From contig CAWVRH010000003.1 of the NCBI GenBank assembly GCA_963932545.1, positions 62,001 through 126,000 of the forward strand: a stretch of 64,000 nucleotides of DNA, read 5' to 3'. The position numbers and the translations under genes are program-made. The stretch is from UBA8337 sp963932545. Its GTDB lineage: Bacteria; Pseudomonadota; Alphaproteobacteria; RS24. Within the stretch, counting starts at the first letter, position 1. Every line of letters begins with the position of its first letter. The notes under the pieces were generated by a model, which searched no databases, was not told the origin of the DNA, and was given only the letters and a program-made list of their open reading frames with translations. Of the stretch, positions 40,676 to 50,057 are shown piece after piece.

Positions 40676-42547
40676 ATGAGCCAAAGCCCGCCCCCTGAAG
40701 AGAGCGTCTCGAAGCCGAGCCGTATTATGCGCCACTTTTATTGGACTTGCGTGGCCGCAATTTGGGCGGTGATTGGCGTGGGCGTTTTGGTGTTCGCCTA
40801 TGCTTTGGATTTGCCCGACACGGATAAATTATGGAGAATTGGCCCCAAGGCTGAATTGAGCATTTATGCGGCCAATGATGAATTAATCGCGCGCCGCGGA
40901 CGCCGTGGTGGCCAGCCCTTGCAGTATAAAGATTTTCCGCCTGCCTTGGTGCAGGCCGTTACCGCGATTGAAGACCGTCGTTTCTTTTCCCATTTTGGCC
41001 TCGACCCGCGCGGCCTCGCGCGCGCCTTTTGGGCCAACCTCTGGGCTGGCCGAACCGTGCAAGGCGGCTCGACGCTAACCCAGCAATTGGCCAAAAATGT
41101 TTTCCTCACGCCCGAGCGCACCTATAAGCGCAAAATCCAAGAATTGCTCTTGGCTTTCTGGCTGGAGGCGCAATTTAGCAAGCAAGACCTGATGGCGCTT
41201 TATTTAAATCGGGTTTATTTTGGTGCCGGCGCCTATGGCGTGCAGGCGGCGGCGGAAACCTATTTCAACCGACCGGTGCAAAGTTTAACCATCGGCGAAG
41301 CGGCTATGTTGGCAGGACTATTGAAGGCGCCATCCAGATATGCGCCAACGCGCAGCCCCGAAGCGGCCCGCGAGCGAACCCTGATTGTGCTGGGGGCGAT
41401 GCGCGATGTTGGCCATATCACTGTGCAAGAAGCCGTGGCTTTGGCGGGCGCGCCCGTGAGCATTGTCAATCGCTCCTCCGATGCGGCGCATTATGCCATC
41501 GATTGGACGCTCGATCAGTTGCCTGATTTTGTCGGTCGGCCGCGAGCGGATTTAGATGTTGTCACCACCCTAGACCCACGGTTGCAACTGGCGGCGGAGC
41601 GGTCCATCAAAGCGGTTTTGAACCGCCACGGGGAAGCCCGAAACGCAGGCCAAGCGGCCATGGTCGTGATGTCCCCCGATGGCGCCATTCGCGCCATGGT
41701 GGGCGGCAAGTCCTACACCGAAAGCACATTCAACCGAGCCACAATGGCCAAACGCCAGCCGGGTTCTGCGTTCAAACCGATTGTTTATTTGGCGGCTCTG
41801 GAAAACGGATTGGCGCCTTCGCGTTTATATGAGGATGCTCCGGTATCCGTCGGCAAGTGGCAGCCGAAAAACTACAATGAAGAATACCTAGGGCCGATTA
41901 CCGCCCAAGTTGCTTTGGCAAAATCGATTAATACTGTGGCCGTGCAAGTGAGTGAGGAGACGGGACGCCCGAAGGTGATTGATATGGCGCGTCGTCTCGG
42001 CATCCGTTCAAGGCTTCGCCCGCACCCTTCTTTGGCGCTGGGTTCGTTTGAGGTCACTTTATTGGAGCTAACCACGGCCTATGCTCATTTTGCCAATGGC
42101 GGCAAACAGACCCTGCCGCATATTATCTCCGATGTGATTACCAGCTCGGGAAATGTCTTATACGAGCGCAACGCCCCCAAGGCGTTACCCGTGGTGGCGC
42201 CGCATCATATTGGCACGCTCAACGAAATGTTGCGCAGTGCTGTTGAGGAGGGGACGGGCAAGAGAGCGCGGATTAAAAATCTGGATATCGCGGGGAAAAC
42301 AGGCACATCGCAGAACTGGCGCGATGCCTGGTTTGTCGGCTACACAGGCGCGCTCGTGGTCGGCGTGTGGGTTGGCAATGATGACAATAGCGCTATGGCC
42401 AAAGTATCGGGCGGCGGATTGCCCGCGCAAATCTGGCATGATTTTATGGTGGGTCAAAAAAGCCTGAGCGCCGAAGTTGTGCTGCCCGGCGGAGAGGCGC
42501 CTGCGGGTGGCTTGCGCGGGTTATTGCGGCGTTTCTTTGGCGGTTAA
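40676..42547 (+). CDS. Bifunctional class A penicillin-binding protein
   Basis: 623 residues. Builds peptidoglycan from lipid II and cross-links it in the periplasm. Topology: short cytosolic N-terminus, one transmembrane helix (about 22-42). Glycosyltransferase 51 domain with EDRRFFSHFGLDP and QGGSTLTQQLAKN. Transpeptidase domain with SxxK in PGSAFKPIVYL, SIN in AKSINTVAVQ, and KTGTSQNWRDAWF. Shorter than MrcA/PBP1a (about 850) because the OB insert is missing. Starts 18 bases after gyrB. Confidence 0.93.
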   Translation: MSQSPPPEESVSKPSRIMRHFYWTCVAAIWAVIGVGVLVFAYALDLPDTDKLWRIGPKAELSIYAANDELIARRGRRGGQPLQYKDFPPALVQAVTAIEDRRFFSHFGLDPRGLARAFWANLWAGRTVQGGSTLTQQLAKNVFLTPERTYKRKIQELLLAFWLEAQFSKQDLMALYLNRVYFGAGAYGVQAAAETYFNRPVQSLTIGEAAMLAGLLKAPSRYAPTRSPEAARERTLIVLGAMRDVGHITVQEAVALAGAPVSIVNRSSDAAHYAIDWTLDQLPDFVGRPRADLDVVTTLDPRLQLAAERSIKAVLNRHGEARNAGQAAMVVMSPDGAIRAMVGGKSYTESTFNRATMAKRQPGSAFKPIVYLAALENGLAPSRLYEDAPVSVGKWQPKNYNEEYLGPITAQVALAKSINTVAVQVSEETGRPKVIDMARRLGIRSRLRPHPSLALGSFEVTLLELTTAYAHFANGGKQTLPHIISDVITSSGNVLYERNAPKALPVVAPHHIGTLNEMLRSAVEEGTGKRARIKNLDIAGKTGTSQNWRDAWFVGYTGALVVGVWVGNDDNSAMAKVSGGGLPAQIWHDFMVGQKSLSAEVVLPGGEAPAGGLRGLLRRFFGG

Positions 42548-42548
42548 T

Positions 42549-43181
42549 CTAGCGGACTTTAGCCGCGATTTTTTGCGCCAATACCTCTGGCTCTAGCGCG
42601 TGGTCGTAATGAGCCAAATATCGTCCCTTGCCATCCATCAGGTAGAAGAAAGAGGAATGGTCGACATTATAGCTGCCTTTATCTTGCGGGCTCGGCTCGG
42701 GTAGGTCGCTGCGAACGGCATAGACCCGAAAGGCCTTTTTCACTGCCGAAATTTGTTCAGGCGTGCCAGTCAGGCCAGATATTCTAGGGTGGAAATAGCT
42801 CAAATATTCGGCCAATTGCTGTGGCGTGTCGCGGGCAGGGTCGACGGAAATAAACACTGGCTGGAGGGCGGCAAAGACTTTGGGGTTTTGCGCCTCTAGG
42901 GTTTCAAGCGCTGCTCCCATAACATCAAGCGACATCGGGCATACATCTGGGCAGTAGGTAAAGCCAAAATAAATCAACATCGGCGCCCCCGCGAAATCTG
43001 CTTCGCTGCGCAGCTGACCCTTTTCATTGGTCAGGGTAAAGGCGCCGCCGATGGCGACCTCTTGAAAATCGCGCACCGATGCCTCGCGCGTTTGCAGTTC
43101 CACCAGCAATAAGCCAAACAAGGTCAACAGACCTGCGGCGGCGATACTTAAACTTATTTTAAGGTTTTTCTTCACGCTCAC
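42549..43181 (-). CDS. SCO1/SenC copper chaperone
   Basis: 210 residues. Membrane-anchored thioredoxin-fold protein that delivers copper to the CuA site of cytochrome oxidase. N-terminal signal anchor (about 8-28), CPDVC motif (C77, C81), and the ligand histidine H175 in NVDHSSFFYLMDG. All three copper ligands are present. It converges on the PBP gene with 1 base between the stops and diverges from the ankyrin gene. Confidence 0.93.
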   Translation of the reverse strand: MSVKKNLKISLSIAAAGLLTLFGLLLVELQTREASVRDFQEVAIGGAFTLTNEKGQLRSEADFAGAPMLIYFGFTYCPDVCPMSLDVMGAALETLEAQNPKVFAALQPVFISVDPARDTPQQLAEYLSYFHPRISGLTGTPEQISAVKKAFRVYAVRSDLPEPSPQDKGSYNVDHSSFFYLMDGKGRYLAHYDHALEPEVLAQKIAAKVR

Positions 43182-43270
43182 TCTCCCTTTAAAGCTGTTG
43201 GAGAAGAGGAATTGCCTAATTCTGATGGGCAGCTCTTTCCAATCTCATTTCAAGCGGTTATATCTTGGCC

Positions 43271-43867
43271 ATGACTTGCAAGCAATCCACCGATCAGCGA
43301 CATAATCGCCTTGGCCTTTGGGTTTCGTGTGTGCCTCTTGTTTTGGCCCTTATATGGGTCTCCCCGCTTTCGGCACAACAAGTGCCTGTGATTACCGATA
43401 ATGGCCTCATCGAAGCCGCGCGCGCAGGCGATTTAAACGCGCTCAAAGCGGCGTATGCGGCGGGCTATTCGGTCGATAGTTTGGGACGAAACGGCCAAAG
43501 CGCTTTGCATGCCGCCGCCGAGTGGGGTCGTTTGGGCGTGGTTCAGCAATTGCTCGACTGGGGCGCCAAGCCAGATAAGCGTGCCAAGGCCCGGCATACG
43601 GCCATTAGCTATGCGGTGGTTTATGGCCATGCTGAGATTATCGGCGCGCTTTTACAAGCCAAAGCCGACCCCAATCGGGCGGGCCCCAATTATGAAGTGC
43701 CGCTCATTACGGCTGCGCGATTGGGACATGAAAAAATTGTCCGCTTACTGCTCGACGCCGGTGGCGATGTCAGCGAGACCGATAGCACGGGGCGAACAGC
43801 CTCTGACTGGGCGCGCGAGATGCGCCATCCAAAAATTTTCGACCTCCTTAAAGTCGCGGGCGGTTAG
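43271..43867 (+). CDS. Exported ankyrin-repeat protein
   Basis: 198 residues from ATG 43271. A signal peptide ends near PLSAQQ. Then four ankyrin repeats (about 48-190): starting around GLIEAARAGDLNALKAAYAA, NGQSALHAAAEWGRLGVV, HTAISYAVVYGHAEIIGAL, and PLITAARLGHEKIVRLLLD. A periplasmic scaffold or partner-binding protein; the partner is unknown. It sits 8 bases before regB and may be co-transcribed with it. Confidence 0.85.
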   Translation: MTCKQSTDQRHNRLGLWVSCVPLVLALIWVSPLSAQQVPVITDNGLIEAARAGDLNALKAAYAAGYSVDSLGRNGQSALHAAAEWGRLGVVQQLLDWGAKPDKRAKARHTAISYAVVYGHAEIIGALLQAKADPNRAGPNYEVPLITAARLGHEKIVRLLLDAGGDVSETDSTGRTASDWAREMRHPKIFDLLKVAGG

Positions 43868-43875
43868 GCGCGTTT

Positions 43876-45237
43876 ATGGAGCAAAATAACATGATGCAAA
43901 ATAACGGTAGCCGACCCTATGGCGAGCTAGAGGCGGATGGAGAACCAGTCGCGGTTGTGCGCTTGCGGGTGCAATTGGTTCTGCGCTGGTTGGCCATTAT
44001 CGGTCAGCTGGTCGCCGTGTTGGTTATTTATTTTGGCTTCGGCTTTTCGCTGCCTTTGACCGCGTGTCTTGTGGTTATCGGGCTGGCGGTAGCGCTGAAT
44101 TTGAGTTTAATTCTTCAGTTTCCCGCCAATCACTTTTTGAACCGCCGCGAGACAGCCAGCTATTTGGCCTATGACATTGCGCAATTGGGGTTGCTGCTAT
44201 TCTTGACCGGCGGCGTGATGAACCCATTTGCCTTGTTGTTATTGGCCCCAGTCACGATATCCGCCAGCTTGTTGAATGCGCGCACCACCGCAATCCTCAT
44301 TGTTTTTGCGGGGCTGATTGTCAGTTTCCTTGCGCTCTATCACTTGCCGTTACCATGGCGTGGCACGCCACCGTTAATTCCGGACTTGTTTCGCTTTGGC
44401 GTTTGGGCCGCGTTGATGTTGGCGTTAGCTTTTATTCCGGCCTACGTCTGGCGGGTTAGCCGCGAGGGGCGTCGCATGTCGGCGGCTTTAACGGCCACGC
44501 GCTCGGTTTTGGCGCGCGAACAACGCCTGTCGGCGCTCGACGGCATGGCCGCAGCTGCGGCGCATCAGCTTGGCACGCCTTTGGGCACAATTGTTCTAGT
44601 GCTCAGCGAATTGGGCGCGCGCGATGATTTGCCCGAAGGCTTGAGCGATGATGTGGCGCTCATGCGCGAGCAGGCTTTGCGCTGTCGCGATATTTTGTCG
44701 TCGCTGAGCAGCGAAGATAATGACCCGGTTATTTCTCACATTTCTTTGCGGGGGCTGCTGGAAGAAGCGGTTTTGGAAGCTGGCGAACACGACAAACAGA
44801 TTTTTGTGTCCAGCAAAGCCAATGGTCTTTTGGCCACCAGCGAGCCCATGGTAACGCGCCAGCCTGAGCTGATTTATGGGCTTGGCAACCTCATCGAAAA
44901 TGCGGCCGAATTTGCCAAAAGCTCGGTTTGGGTACAAGCCACCTATTCAGCGCAGCAAGTGGTCATCGAAATTGCCGATGATGGCCCGGGCTTTGCCGCC
45001 GATATTCTCACTCATTTGGGCGAACCCTATACCTCGTCGCGCCGCTCTAAATTCAGTCGAGACGAGACCGGCGATTTTGGCCTTGGATTGGGCTTTTTTA
45101 TTGCTCGCACGTTAATGCAGCGTTCGGGCGGGAAAATTAATGCGCGGAATTTAAAAGTAACGGAAATGGTCGATGGCCAAATGCCTGGCGGCGCCTGTGT
45201 GCGCGTGGTCTGGCCGCGCGATAGTTTGGCTCGCTAA
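43876..45237 (+). CDS. regB: RegB/PrrB-type redox sensor histidine kinase
   Basis: 453 residues. Six hydrophobic helices (about 36-190) with the ubiquinone-binding GGVMNPF (112-118). H-box MAAAAAHQLGTPLGT with H230, redox-active cysteine C270 in ALRCRDIL, and the ATPase domain DDGPGF and GLGLGFFIART. This set is the signature of RegB, which senses quinone redox state and signals respiratory mode. RegA follows, as in Rhodobacter; Sco upstream fits the known control of oxidases by RegBA. Confidence 0.93.
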   Translation: MEQNNMMQNNGSRPYGELEADGEPVAVVRLRVQLVLRWLAIIGQLVAVLVIYFGFGFSLPLTACLVVIGLAVALNLSLILQFPANHFLNRRETASYLAYDIAQLGLLLFLTGGVMNPFALLLLAPVTISASLLNARTTAILIVFAGLIVSFLALYHLPLPWRGTPPLIPDLFRFGVWAALMLALAFIPAYVWRVSREGRRMSAALTATRSVLAREQRLSALDGMAAAAAHQLGTPLGTIVLVLSELGARDDLPEGLSDDVALMREQALRCRDILSSLSSEDNDPVISHISLRGLLEEAVLEAGEHDKQIFVSSKANGLLATSEPMVTRQPELIYGLGNLIENAAEFAKSSVWVQATYSAQQVVIEIADDGPGFAADILTHLGEPYTSSRRSKFSRDETGDFGLGLGFFIARTLMQRSGGKINARNLKVTEMVDGQMPGGACVRVVWPRDSLAR

Positions 45238-45306
45238 TTTCGTCTCGAGACTTTGAAAGCCAGACTAAACACCCTATATCAAAAGCAATCCACGATGGAG
45301 CTAGAT

Positions 45307-45864
45307 ATGACGGACGCAAAAAACTCTCCCCAAGATCACACAGGCCAAAGCCTATTGATCGTTGATGATGACCAGCCTTGGCTGACGCGCCTGTCGCGCG
45401 CCATGGAAACGCGCGGGTATACAGTGCATAGCGCTGGCTCGGTTGCGGCTGGCATTGCGATGGGCAAATCGGTAAAGCCAGCTTTTGCTGTGGTAGATAT
45501 GCGCCTTGAAGATGGCAATGGGTTAGATGTGGTGGAAAGCCTGCAAGCGGATAATCCAGACGCTCGCATTATTATGCTTACTGGCTATGGTAATATTGCG
45601 ACAGCTGTTGAGGCGGTAAAACGCGGCGCCGTCGATTATTTGGCGAAACCTGCGGATGCGGATGAAATTCATGCGGCTTTGGTTGCCGAGCCAGAGGGTC
45701 GCGCCGCTCCGCCTGAGAACCCGATGTCGGCAGACCGTGTGCGTTGGGAACATATTCAGCGCGTATTTGAATTATGCGATCGCAATGTGTCGGAAACGGC
45801 GCGGCGGCTAAATATGCACCGTCGCACTTTGCAGCGTATTCTGGCGAAGCGCGCGCCTCGCTAA
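45307..45864 (+). CDS. regA: RegA/PrrA-type response regulator
   Basis: 185 residues from ATG 45307, which has GGAG seven bases upstream; longer in-frame starts (TTG 45253, ATG 45295) lack such a site, and 185 is the normal length. Receiver domain: acidic DDD at 20-22, phospho-acceptor D64 (VVDMRLEDGNGLD), T92, K114. Fis-type HTH at the C-terminus (SETARRLNMHRRTLQRIL). The region 65-75 is the near-invariant RegA segment. Convergent with mmcB. Confidence 0.94.
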   Translation: MTDAKNSPQDHTGQSLLIVDDDQPWLTRLSRAMETRGYTVHSAGSVAAGIAMGKSVKPAFAVVDMRLEDGNGLDVVESLQADNPDARIIMLTGYGNIATAVEAVKRGAVDYLAKPADADEIHAALVAEPEGRAAPPENPMSADRVRWEHIQRVFELCDRNVSETARRLNMHRRTLQRILAKRAPR

Positions 45865-45882
45865 GGGTGAGCTAATTCGCGG

Positions 45883-46380
45883 TTATTTTTGACTTCTAGC
45901 CAAGCGAAATCCTCCGATGCGAGCCAATCGGCGCATTAATGTGCTGCGTCTGGCGGCGGCGAGTTTTTGCAAAATAGCGGGGCGGATAATTTCAGCCCCA
46001 TAAGCATCCGCAAAAATATAGCCGACGTCTTCGGGGAGTTTTTGCACCGGAAAATCAGGCGCGACGGCAAAAAAGAAGCGATCGCAATAGGGTAAATATT
46101 CCGGCCACTTTTTATCGGCCTGAAAATCAGCCAAGCCACTTTTAATCTCAACAATCCACAGCTCGCCCTTATGGGTAATGCCCACTAAATCGGCGCGGCG
46201 GTAATTGGGCAGAGAAATTTCTGGCATACAAGCGGTGTTTTGTTGGATGAGCATGCGCGTTACCCCGCGTTGAATGGCGCGCGCCGCCTCAGATTGGCGC
46301 CCATCTTTGGGCGCTAAATCGGCGGATTGCAGCTCGTTTTCGGGGTTCTCTAGGTCTTTCATAAGGTCTGTCATACGCAA
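45883..46380 (-). CDS. mmcB: MmcB family DNA repair protein
   Basis: 165 residues. PD-(D/E)XK-fold protein: E54, D64 (RRADLVGI) and E78-x-K80 (WIVEIKSG) form the candidate nuclease site. MmcB works in an alternative damage-tolerance route in Caulobacter and is induced by DNA damage. The family is nearly confined to alphaproteobacteria. Ends 18 bases from the regA stop. Confidence 0.9.
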   Translation of the reverse strand: MRMTDLMKDLENPENELQSADLAPKDGRQSEAARAIQRGVTRMLIQQNTACMPEISLPNYRRADLVGITHKGELWIVEIKSGLADFQADKKWPEYLPYCDRFFFAVAPDFPVQKLPEDVGYIFADAYGAEIIRPAILQKLAAARRSTLMRRLARIGGFRLARSQK

Positions 46381-46594
46381 AAATTTACTTTTTCAGGGGC
46401 CCAAACGGGCTTTCCCTTTACTTATCCGAAGTTGGTTGCCACAATAGCAAGACGTTTGACACTCGGCCAGTCGCCTGCGGCATTATTATCACCCGCAAAA
46501 AGCCAGTTTTTGCTTGAATGAGTATAGGTTTTTATGTGACATTCCCCCCTTGGGAGATGCGCTTGCGCATTGTCTTTGGCTTTGGGAGGGCCTT
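46381..46594 (+). promoter_or_regulatory. Upstream region of the RND exporter gene
   Basis: A 214-base gap. TTGACA (46456-46461) with CATTAT (46481-46486, spacer 19) is a possible promoter. ATGCGC-TT-GCGCAT (46557-46570) is a perfect inverted repeat that folds to a 5-bp stem with a CUUG tetraloop 25 bases before the ATG. An open frame runs through the last 81 bases, but ATG 46595 behind GGGAGGG is the clear start. Confidence 0.45.
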
Positions 46595-49195
46595 ATGGTT
46601 CACAAATTAGAAGAAATTATCTTTCGCTTTCGGGGTGTCATTTTAACCCTTTTCGCCGCTTTTACTCTTTACAGTGGGTATTACGCGACCAATTTAAAAA
46701 TGACCGCTGGCTTTGAAAAGCAATTACCAGCTGGTCACGAATATATTCAAACTTTCCAAGAATACCGTGACCGCTTGTTCGGCTCGAACCGCATTATTGT
46801 GGTTTTGAAGGAACGCGAAGGTAAGATTTGGAATAAGGACTTTTTTTCTACTTACAAAGATCTGACAGATGCCTTGTTCTACATGCCAGGTGTGGCGCGC
46901 CACACACTGACCTCGCTGTGGACTCCCAACTCTCGTTATTTTGAAATTACCGAAGATGGCTTTGTGGCCGATGATGTAATTCCGGGAACGATCACGATCG
47001 ACAATATTGATAGTGATTGTGTGTCGCGGCTGAAAACAGCCAGCTTGGCCACTACATGTGAGCCGGCTCTCGACATTATTGCCAATAACGTTATTCGCGG
47101 CGGCTTTGTCGGTCGTTTGGTTGCCAATGATTTCTCAGCCGCCATGGTGCGCGCCGAGCTTTTGGACGTCGATGTAAAAACCGGCGAGCGCCTCGATTAC
47201 TTCGATTTGGCGGATAAACTGGAAACGGAAATTCGTGGCAAATTCGAAAGCGACAAATATGAAGTGCAAATCATTGGCTTTGCGAAGCTTATTGGCGATA
47301 TCGCCGATGGCGCGAGCACAGTGGTGCAGTTCTTTGCGGTCGCTTTGGTATTGACTATTTTGTCCGTATATCTCTATGCCCGCTCGGTCATCCTCACGTT
47401 CTTGCCTTTGTTCTGCTCCTTGACCTCTTTGGTCTGGCAGTTCGGTATTTTGAACATTTTGGGCTACGGCTTGGATCCACTGGCTGTGCTGGTGCCGTTC
47501 CTCGTGTTTGCCATTGGGGTGAGCCATGGGGTGCAACAGATCAACTTGATTACGGCGGAAATATCCGCCGGTAAATCAAGTGAAGAAGCGGCGCGTGCCA
47601 GCTTCCGTGGCTTGTTGATCCCAGGCTCCATGGCCCTGATTACCGATTTGGTAGGCTTTGGTACTTTGATCCTGATCCCAATTCAGATGATTCAAGAATT
47701 GGCCATCACCGCTTCGATTGGTGTGGCTCTGAAAATTCTAACCAATCTGATTATGTTGCCGGTTCTGGCGAGTTACTTCCCCATTGAAGATGGCTTTGTG
47801 GAGCGTGCCGCTAAGGCGCGTGCCAGCCGAGTTGTCCTAATGCAAAAACTGGGAAATATCGCCAATCCGCGTAACGCTGTGATTGTGGTTTTCTTGGCGG
47901 TTATCTTGTTCGCTACCGCGTTCACGCAAAGCCAAAACCGCCATGTGGGCGCGCTTCATGCTGGCTCTCCAGAGCTGCGCGAAGAAGCTCGCTACAATTC
48001 GGATAGTCGCCAGATTGCAGAGAAATTTGCTCTTGGCCTCAATCTCTTGACGGTCATCGTGGAAACCCCACGCGAAGCCTGCATCAATTATCCATATATG
48101 AAATACCTCAATGAATTCACTTGGTATTTGCGCAATGTGGAAGGTGTGTCGCTGGTTCTGTCGTTGCCTTATGTAACGCGCCAATCCAGCTCTGGCTTTA
48201 ATGAGGGCAATCTGAAATGGCAGGCCTTGCCGCGCAATAAGTTTGCGCTGGTTCAGTCTCAGTCGCCAATTGGCGCCTCGACGGGTCTGCTCAACGAAGA
48301 GTGCACTTTGCTAACGCAGTTGATTTTCTTGGATGATTCAAAAGCCACAACCATTTCTGGTGTGACGGATGCCATCAAAGACTTCCGCATCAACAACCCA
48401 TCGCCAGTCGCTGACCTGCATATTGTCACTGACCCACCGATGCGCGACGCTGGCAATATTGATCTCGGCATTAAAACCGATGTGGTGGATGATGGCGTGA
48501 GCTCGGCTCTGGCCATTACCTATGATGTGAACGAAAGCACGCCGGAAGAACTGCTTGCCGCGGTTCGTGCGCAAGGCGTGAAGATTGACAGCCACGAAGT
48601 GGTGTCGGTGAAAATCCGACTGGCTTCGGGTAACATGGGCGTTGCTGCGGCGGTGAATGAGGAGATTGAAGTCTCTGAATTGCCAATGATGCTCTACGTC
48701 TATCTGACCATTATCGCGTTGGTCATCATCACCTACCGCGATTGGCGTGCCACGGTGGCTTGTTGTGTGCCTCTAACTCTGGCCACCTTCATGGGCTATT
48801 GGTTCATGGAAGTGCTGGAAATTGGTCTGACGGTGGCGACTTTGCCGGTGATGGTGCTGGCTGTGGGGCTGGGTGTGGACTACGCGTTCTACATCTATAA
48901 CCGTATTCAGTATCACCTCTCGACAGGTCTCGATGTGACGGACAGCTTTAAGCTGACCCTCAACGAAACCGGCATGGCTGTGGTGTTTACAGCGCTTACG
49001 CTGGCTGTGGGTGTGTCGACTTGGGCCTTCTCCGCCTTGAAATTCCAAGCGGATATGGGACTGCTGCTAACCTTTATGTTCATGATCAATATGATTATGG
49101 CGGTAACGGTTCTGCCAGCTCTGGCCGTGGTACTGGAAATGATTGTACCGCGCAAAAACCCACCCAAGCCACCAAGTGGTGCTTTGGCTCACTAA
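46595..49195 (+). CDS. MMPL/RND-superfamily exporter
   Basis: 866 residues from ATG 46595 (ribosome site GGGAGGG, 4 bases away). It has the COG1033-type layout: helix at about 13-31, a large periplasmic loop, five helices (about 235-440), then the same pattern repeated (helix about 445, loop, helices about 710-860). Second-half motif MVLAVGLGVDYAFYIYNRIQ matches the sterol-sensing/MMPL core. Proton-driven export of hydrophobic or lipid-like molecules is the usual role; substrate unknown. No periplasmic adaptor or outer-membrane channel adjoins it. Codon use (CGT, CTG-rich) resembles highly expressed genes. Confidence 0.85.
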   Translation: MVHKLEEIIFRFRGVILTLFAAFTLYSGYYATNLKMTAGFEKQLPAGHEYIQTFQEYRDRLFGSNRIIVVLKEREGKIWNKDFFSTYKDLTDALFYMPGVARHTLTSLWTPNSRYFEITEDGFVADDVIPGTITIDNIDSDCVSRLKTASLATTCEPALDIIANNVIRGGFVGRLVANDFSAAMVRAELLDVDVKTGERLDYFDLADKLETEIRGKFESDKYEVQIIGFAKLIGDIADGASTVVQFFAVALVLTILSVYLYARSVILTFLPLFCSLTSLVWQFGILNILGYGLDPLAVLVPFLVFAIGVSHGVQQINLITAEISAGKSSEEAARASFRGLLIPGSMALITDLVGFGTLILIPIQMIQELAITASIGVALKILTNLIMLPVLASYFPIEDGFVERAAKARASRVVLMQKLGNIANPRNAVIVVFLAVILFATAFTQSQNRHVGALHAGSPELREEARYNSDSRQIAEKFALGLNLLTVIVETPREACINYPYMKYLNEFTWYLRNVEGVSLVLSLPYVTRQSSSGFNEGNLKWQALPRNKFALVQSQSPIGASTGLLNEECTLLTQLIFLDDSKATTISGVTDAIKDFRINNPSPVADLHIVTDPPMRDAGNIDLGIKTDVVDDGVSSALAITYDVNESTPEELLAAVRAQGVKIDSHEVVSVKIRLASGNMGVAAAVNEEIEVSELPMMLYVYLTIIALVIITYRDWRATVACCVPLTLATFMGYWFMEVLEIGLTVATLPVMVLAVGLGVDYAFYIYNRIQYHLSTGLDVTDSFKLTLNETGMAVVFTALTLAVGVSTWAFSALKFQADMGLLLTFMFMINMIMAVTVLPALAVVLEMIVPRKNPPKPPSGALAH

Positions 49196-49212
49196 GCGAG
49201 TGACAATAAAAC

Positions 49213-49246
49213 AAACCCCGGCAAAGCAATTTGCCGGGGTTTTTTT
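49213..49246 (+). terminator. Rho-independent terminator after the RND exporter gene
   Basis: AACCCCGGCAAA pairs with TTTGCCGGGGTT around a 4-base loop (49226-49229), then a T-run. It also serves the convergent HAD gene. Confidence 0.93.
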
Positions 49247-49272
49247 ATGCCAATAAAATAAATCAGATGAGA

Positions 49273-49950
49273 TTAGCCAACCGCGTGCCCCAATAAGGCG
49301 TTTAAATCAGCAATGCCTTGCGCGGCAGATACGACTTTTACCGTGCCCATACCCATCGCGCGGGCCGGTTTCAGGTTAATGCCAAGGTCATCGAGGAACA
49401 CACAATCGCTGGGAGCGACGCCAAGCTTGTCGCAAGCCATTTGGTAAATCGCAGGGTCTGGCTTACGCACGCCCACTTCTGAGCTCTCAATAACATGTTC
49501 GAATAAGGCCATCACCTGCGCCACCGCGTCGGCTTTTTCTTGTGTGCGTGCCATACCAGCGCCCGCGCCGGTTTTCACATTATTTGTGATACAGGCAATG
49601 CGATAGCCATCGGCTTTCAGCCTATTCAACACGGCAATCATTTCGGGGCGAATGGAACCGGCGAGAAGCGCCAAGACATCGCTCCCCCGCACAGTGTGTC
49701 CTTGGACTTCGGCTTCTTTAAGAAAGGCCGTATCAAAGGTGGCTGCATCTATGTCATTGCGCTCAAATTGCGCCCAAGCATTGGTGTCCGGATTGGTGGA
49801 ATTAATGCCGCGGATAAAATTCTCGGGTAGGCCATTTTGCTTTTCGTAAGTCGCAAAAGCCTCGAAGGGGCTGGAGGTTATCACGCCGCCAAAGTCCCAT
49901 AAAACGGCTTTATAATTTTGTGTTTTCGCTAGGGTCTCTTCTTGTGTCAT
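49273..49950 (-). CDS. HAD-superfamily hydrolase, ACAD10/epoxide-hydrolase-N type
   Basis: 225 residues. HAD motif I is DFGGV (D19, then G21 where phosphatases have the general acid Asp). Motif II is ITNN, motif III GVRKPDP, motif IV FLDDLGIN. The DxGGV form is typical of the ACAD10 and soluble epoxide hydrolase N-domain subfamily, in which phosphatase activity is uncertain. It may act on acyl-CoA or phosphorylated hydroxy-acids, fitting the lipid genes around it. Confidence 0.85.
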   Translation of the reverse strand: MTQEETLAKTQNYKAVLWDFGGVITSSPFEAFATYEKQNGLPENFIRGINSTNPDTNAWAQFERNDIDAATFDTAFLKEAEVQGHTVRGSDVLALLAGSIRPEMIAVLNRLKADGYRIACITNNVKTGAGAGMARTQEKADAVAQVMALFEHVIESSEVGVRKPDPAIYQMACDKLGVAPSDCVFLDDLGINLKPARAMGMGTVKVVSAAQGIADLNALLGHAVG

Positions 49951-50057
49951 GGCGGGCTCCTTTGCCGGATTGGTTTCGCTCGACTTGGCTTGTGTGACCA
50001 GCCGTAAATGCTAGGCTCCGATAGGGGCCCAGCGAAACATAACAAGAGGTAAAGAAT

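Noticed and set aside
46514..46594. 27-residue N-terminal extension of the RND exporter
   Set aside because: A strong ribosome site GGGAGGG directly before ATG 46595 and the hydrophobic start of the family favour the shorter form.
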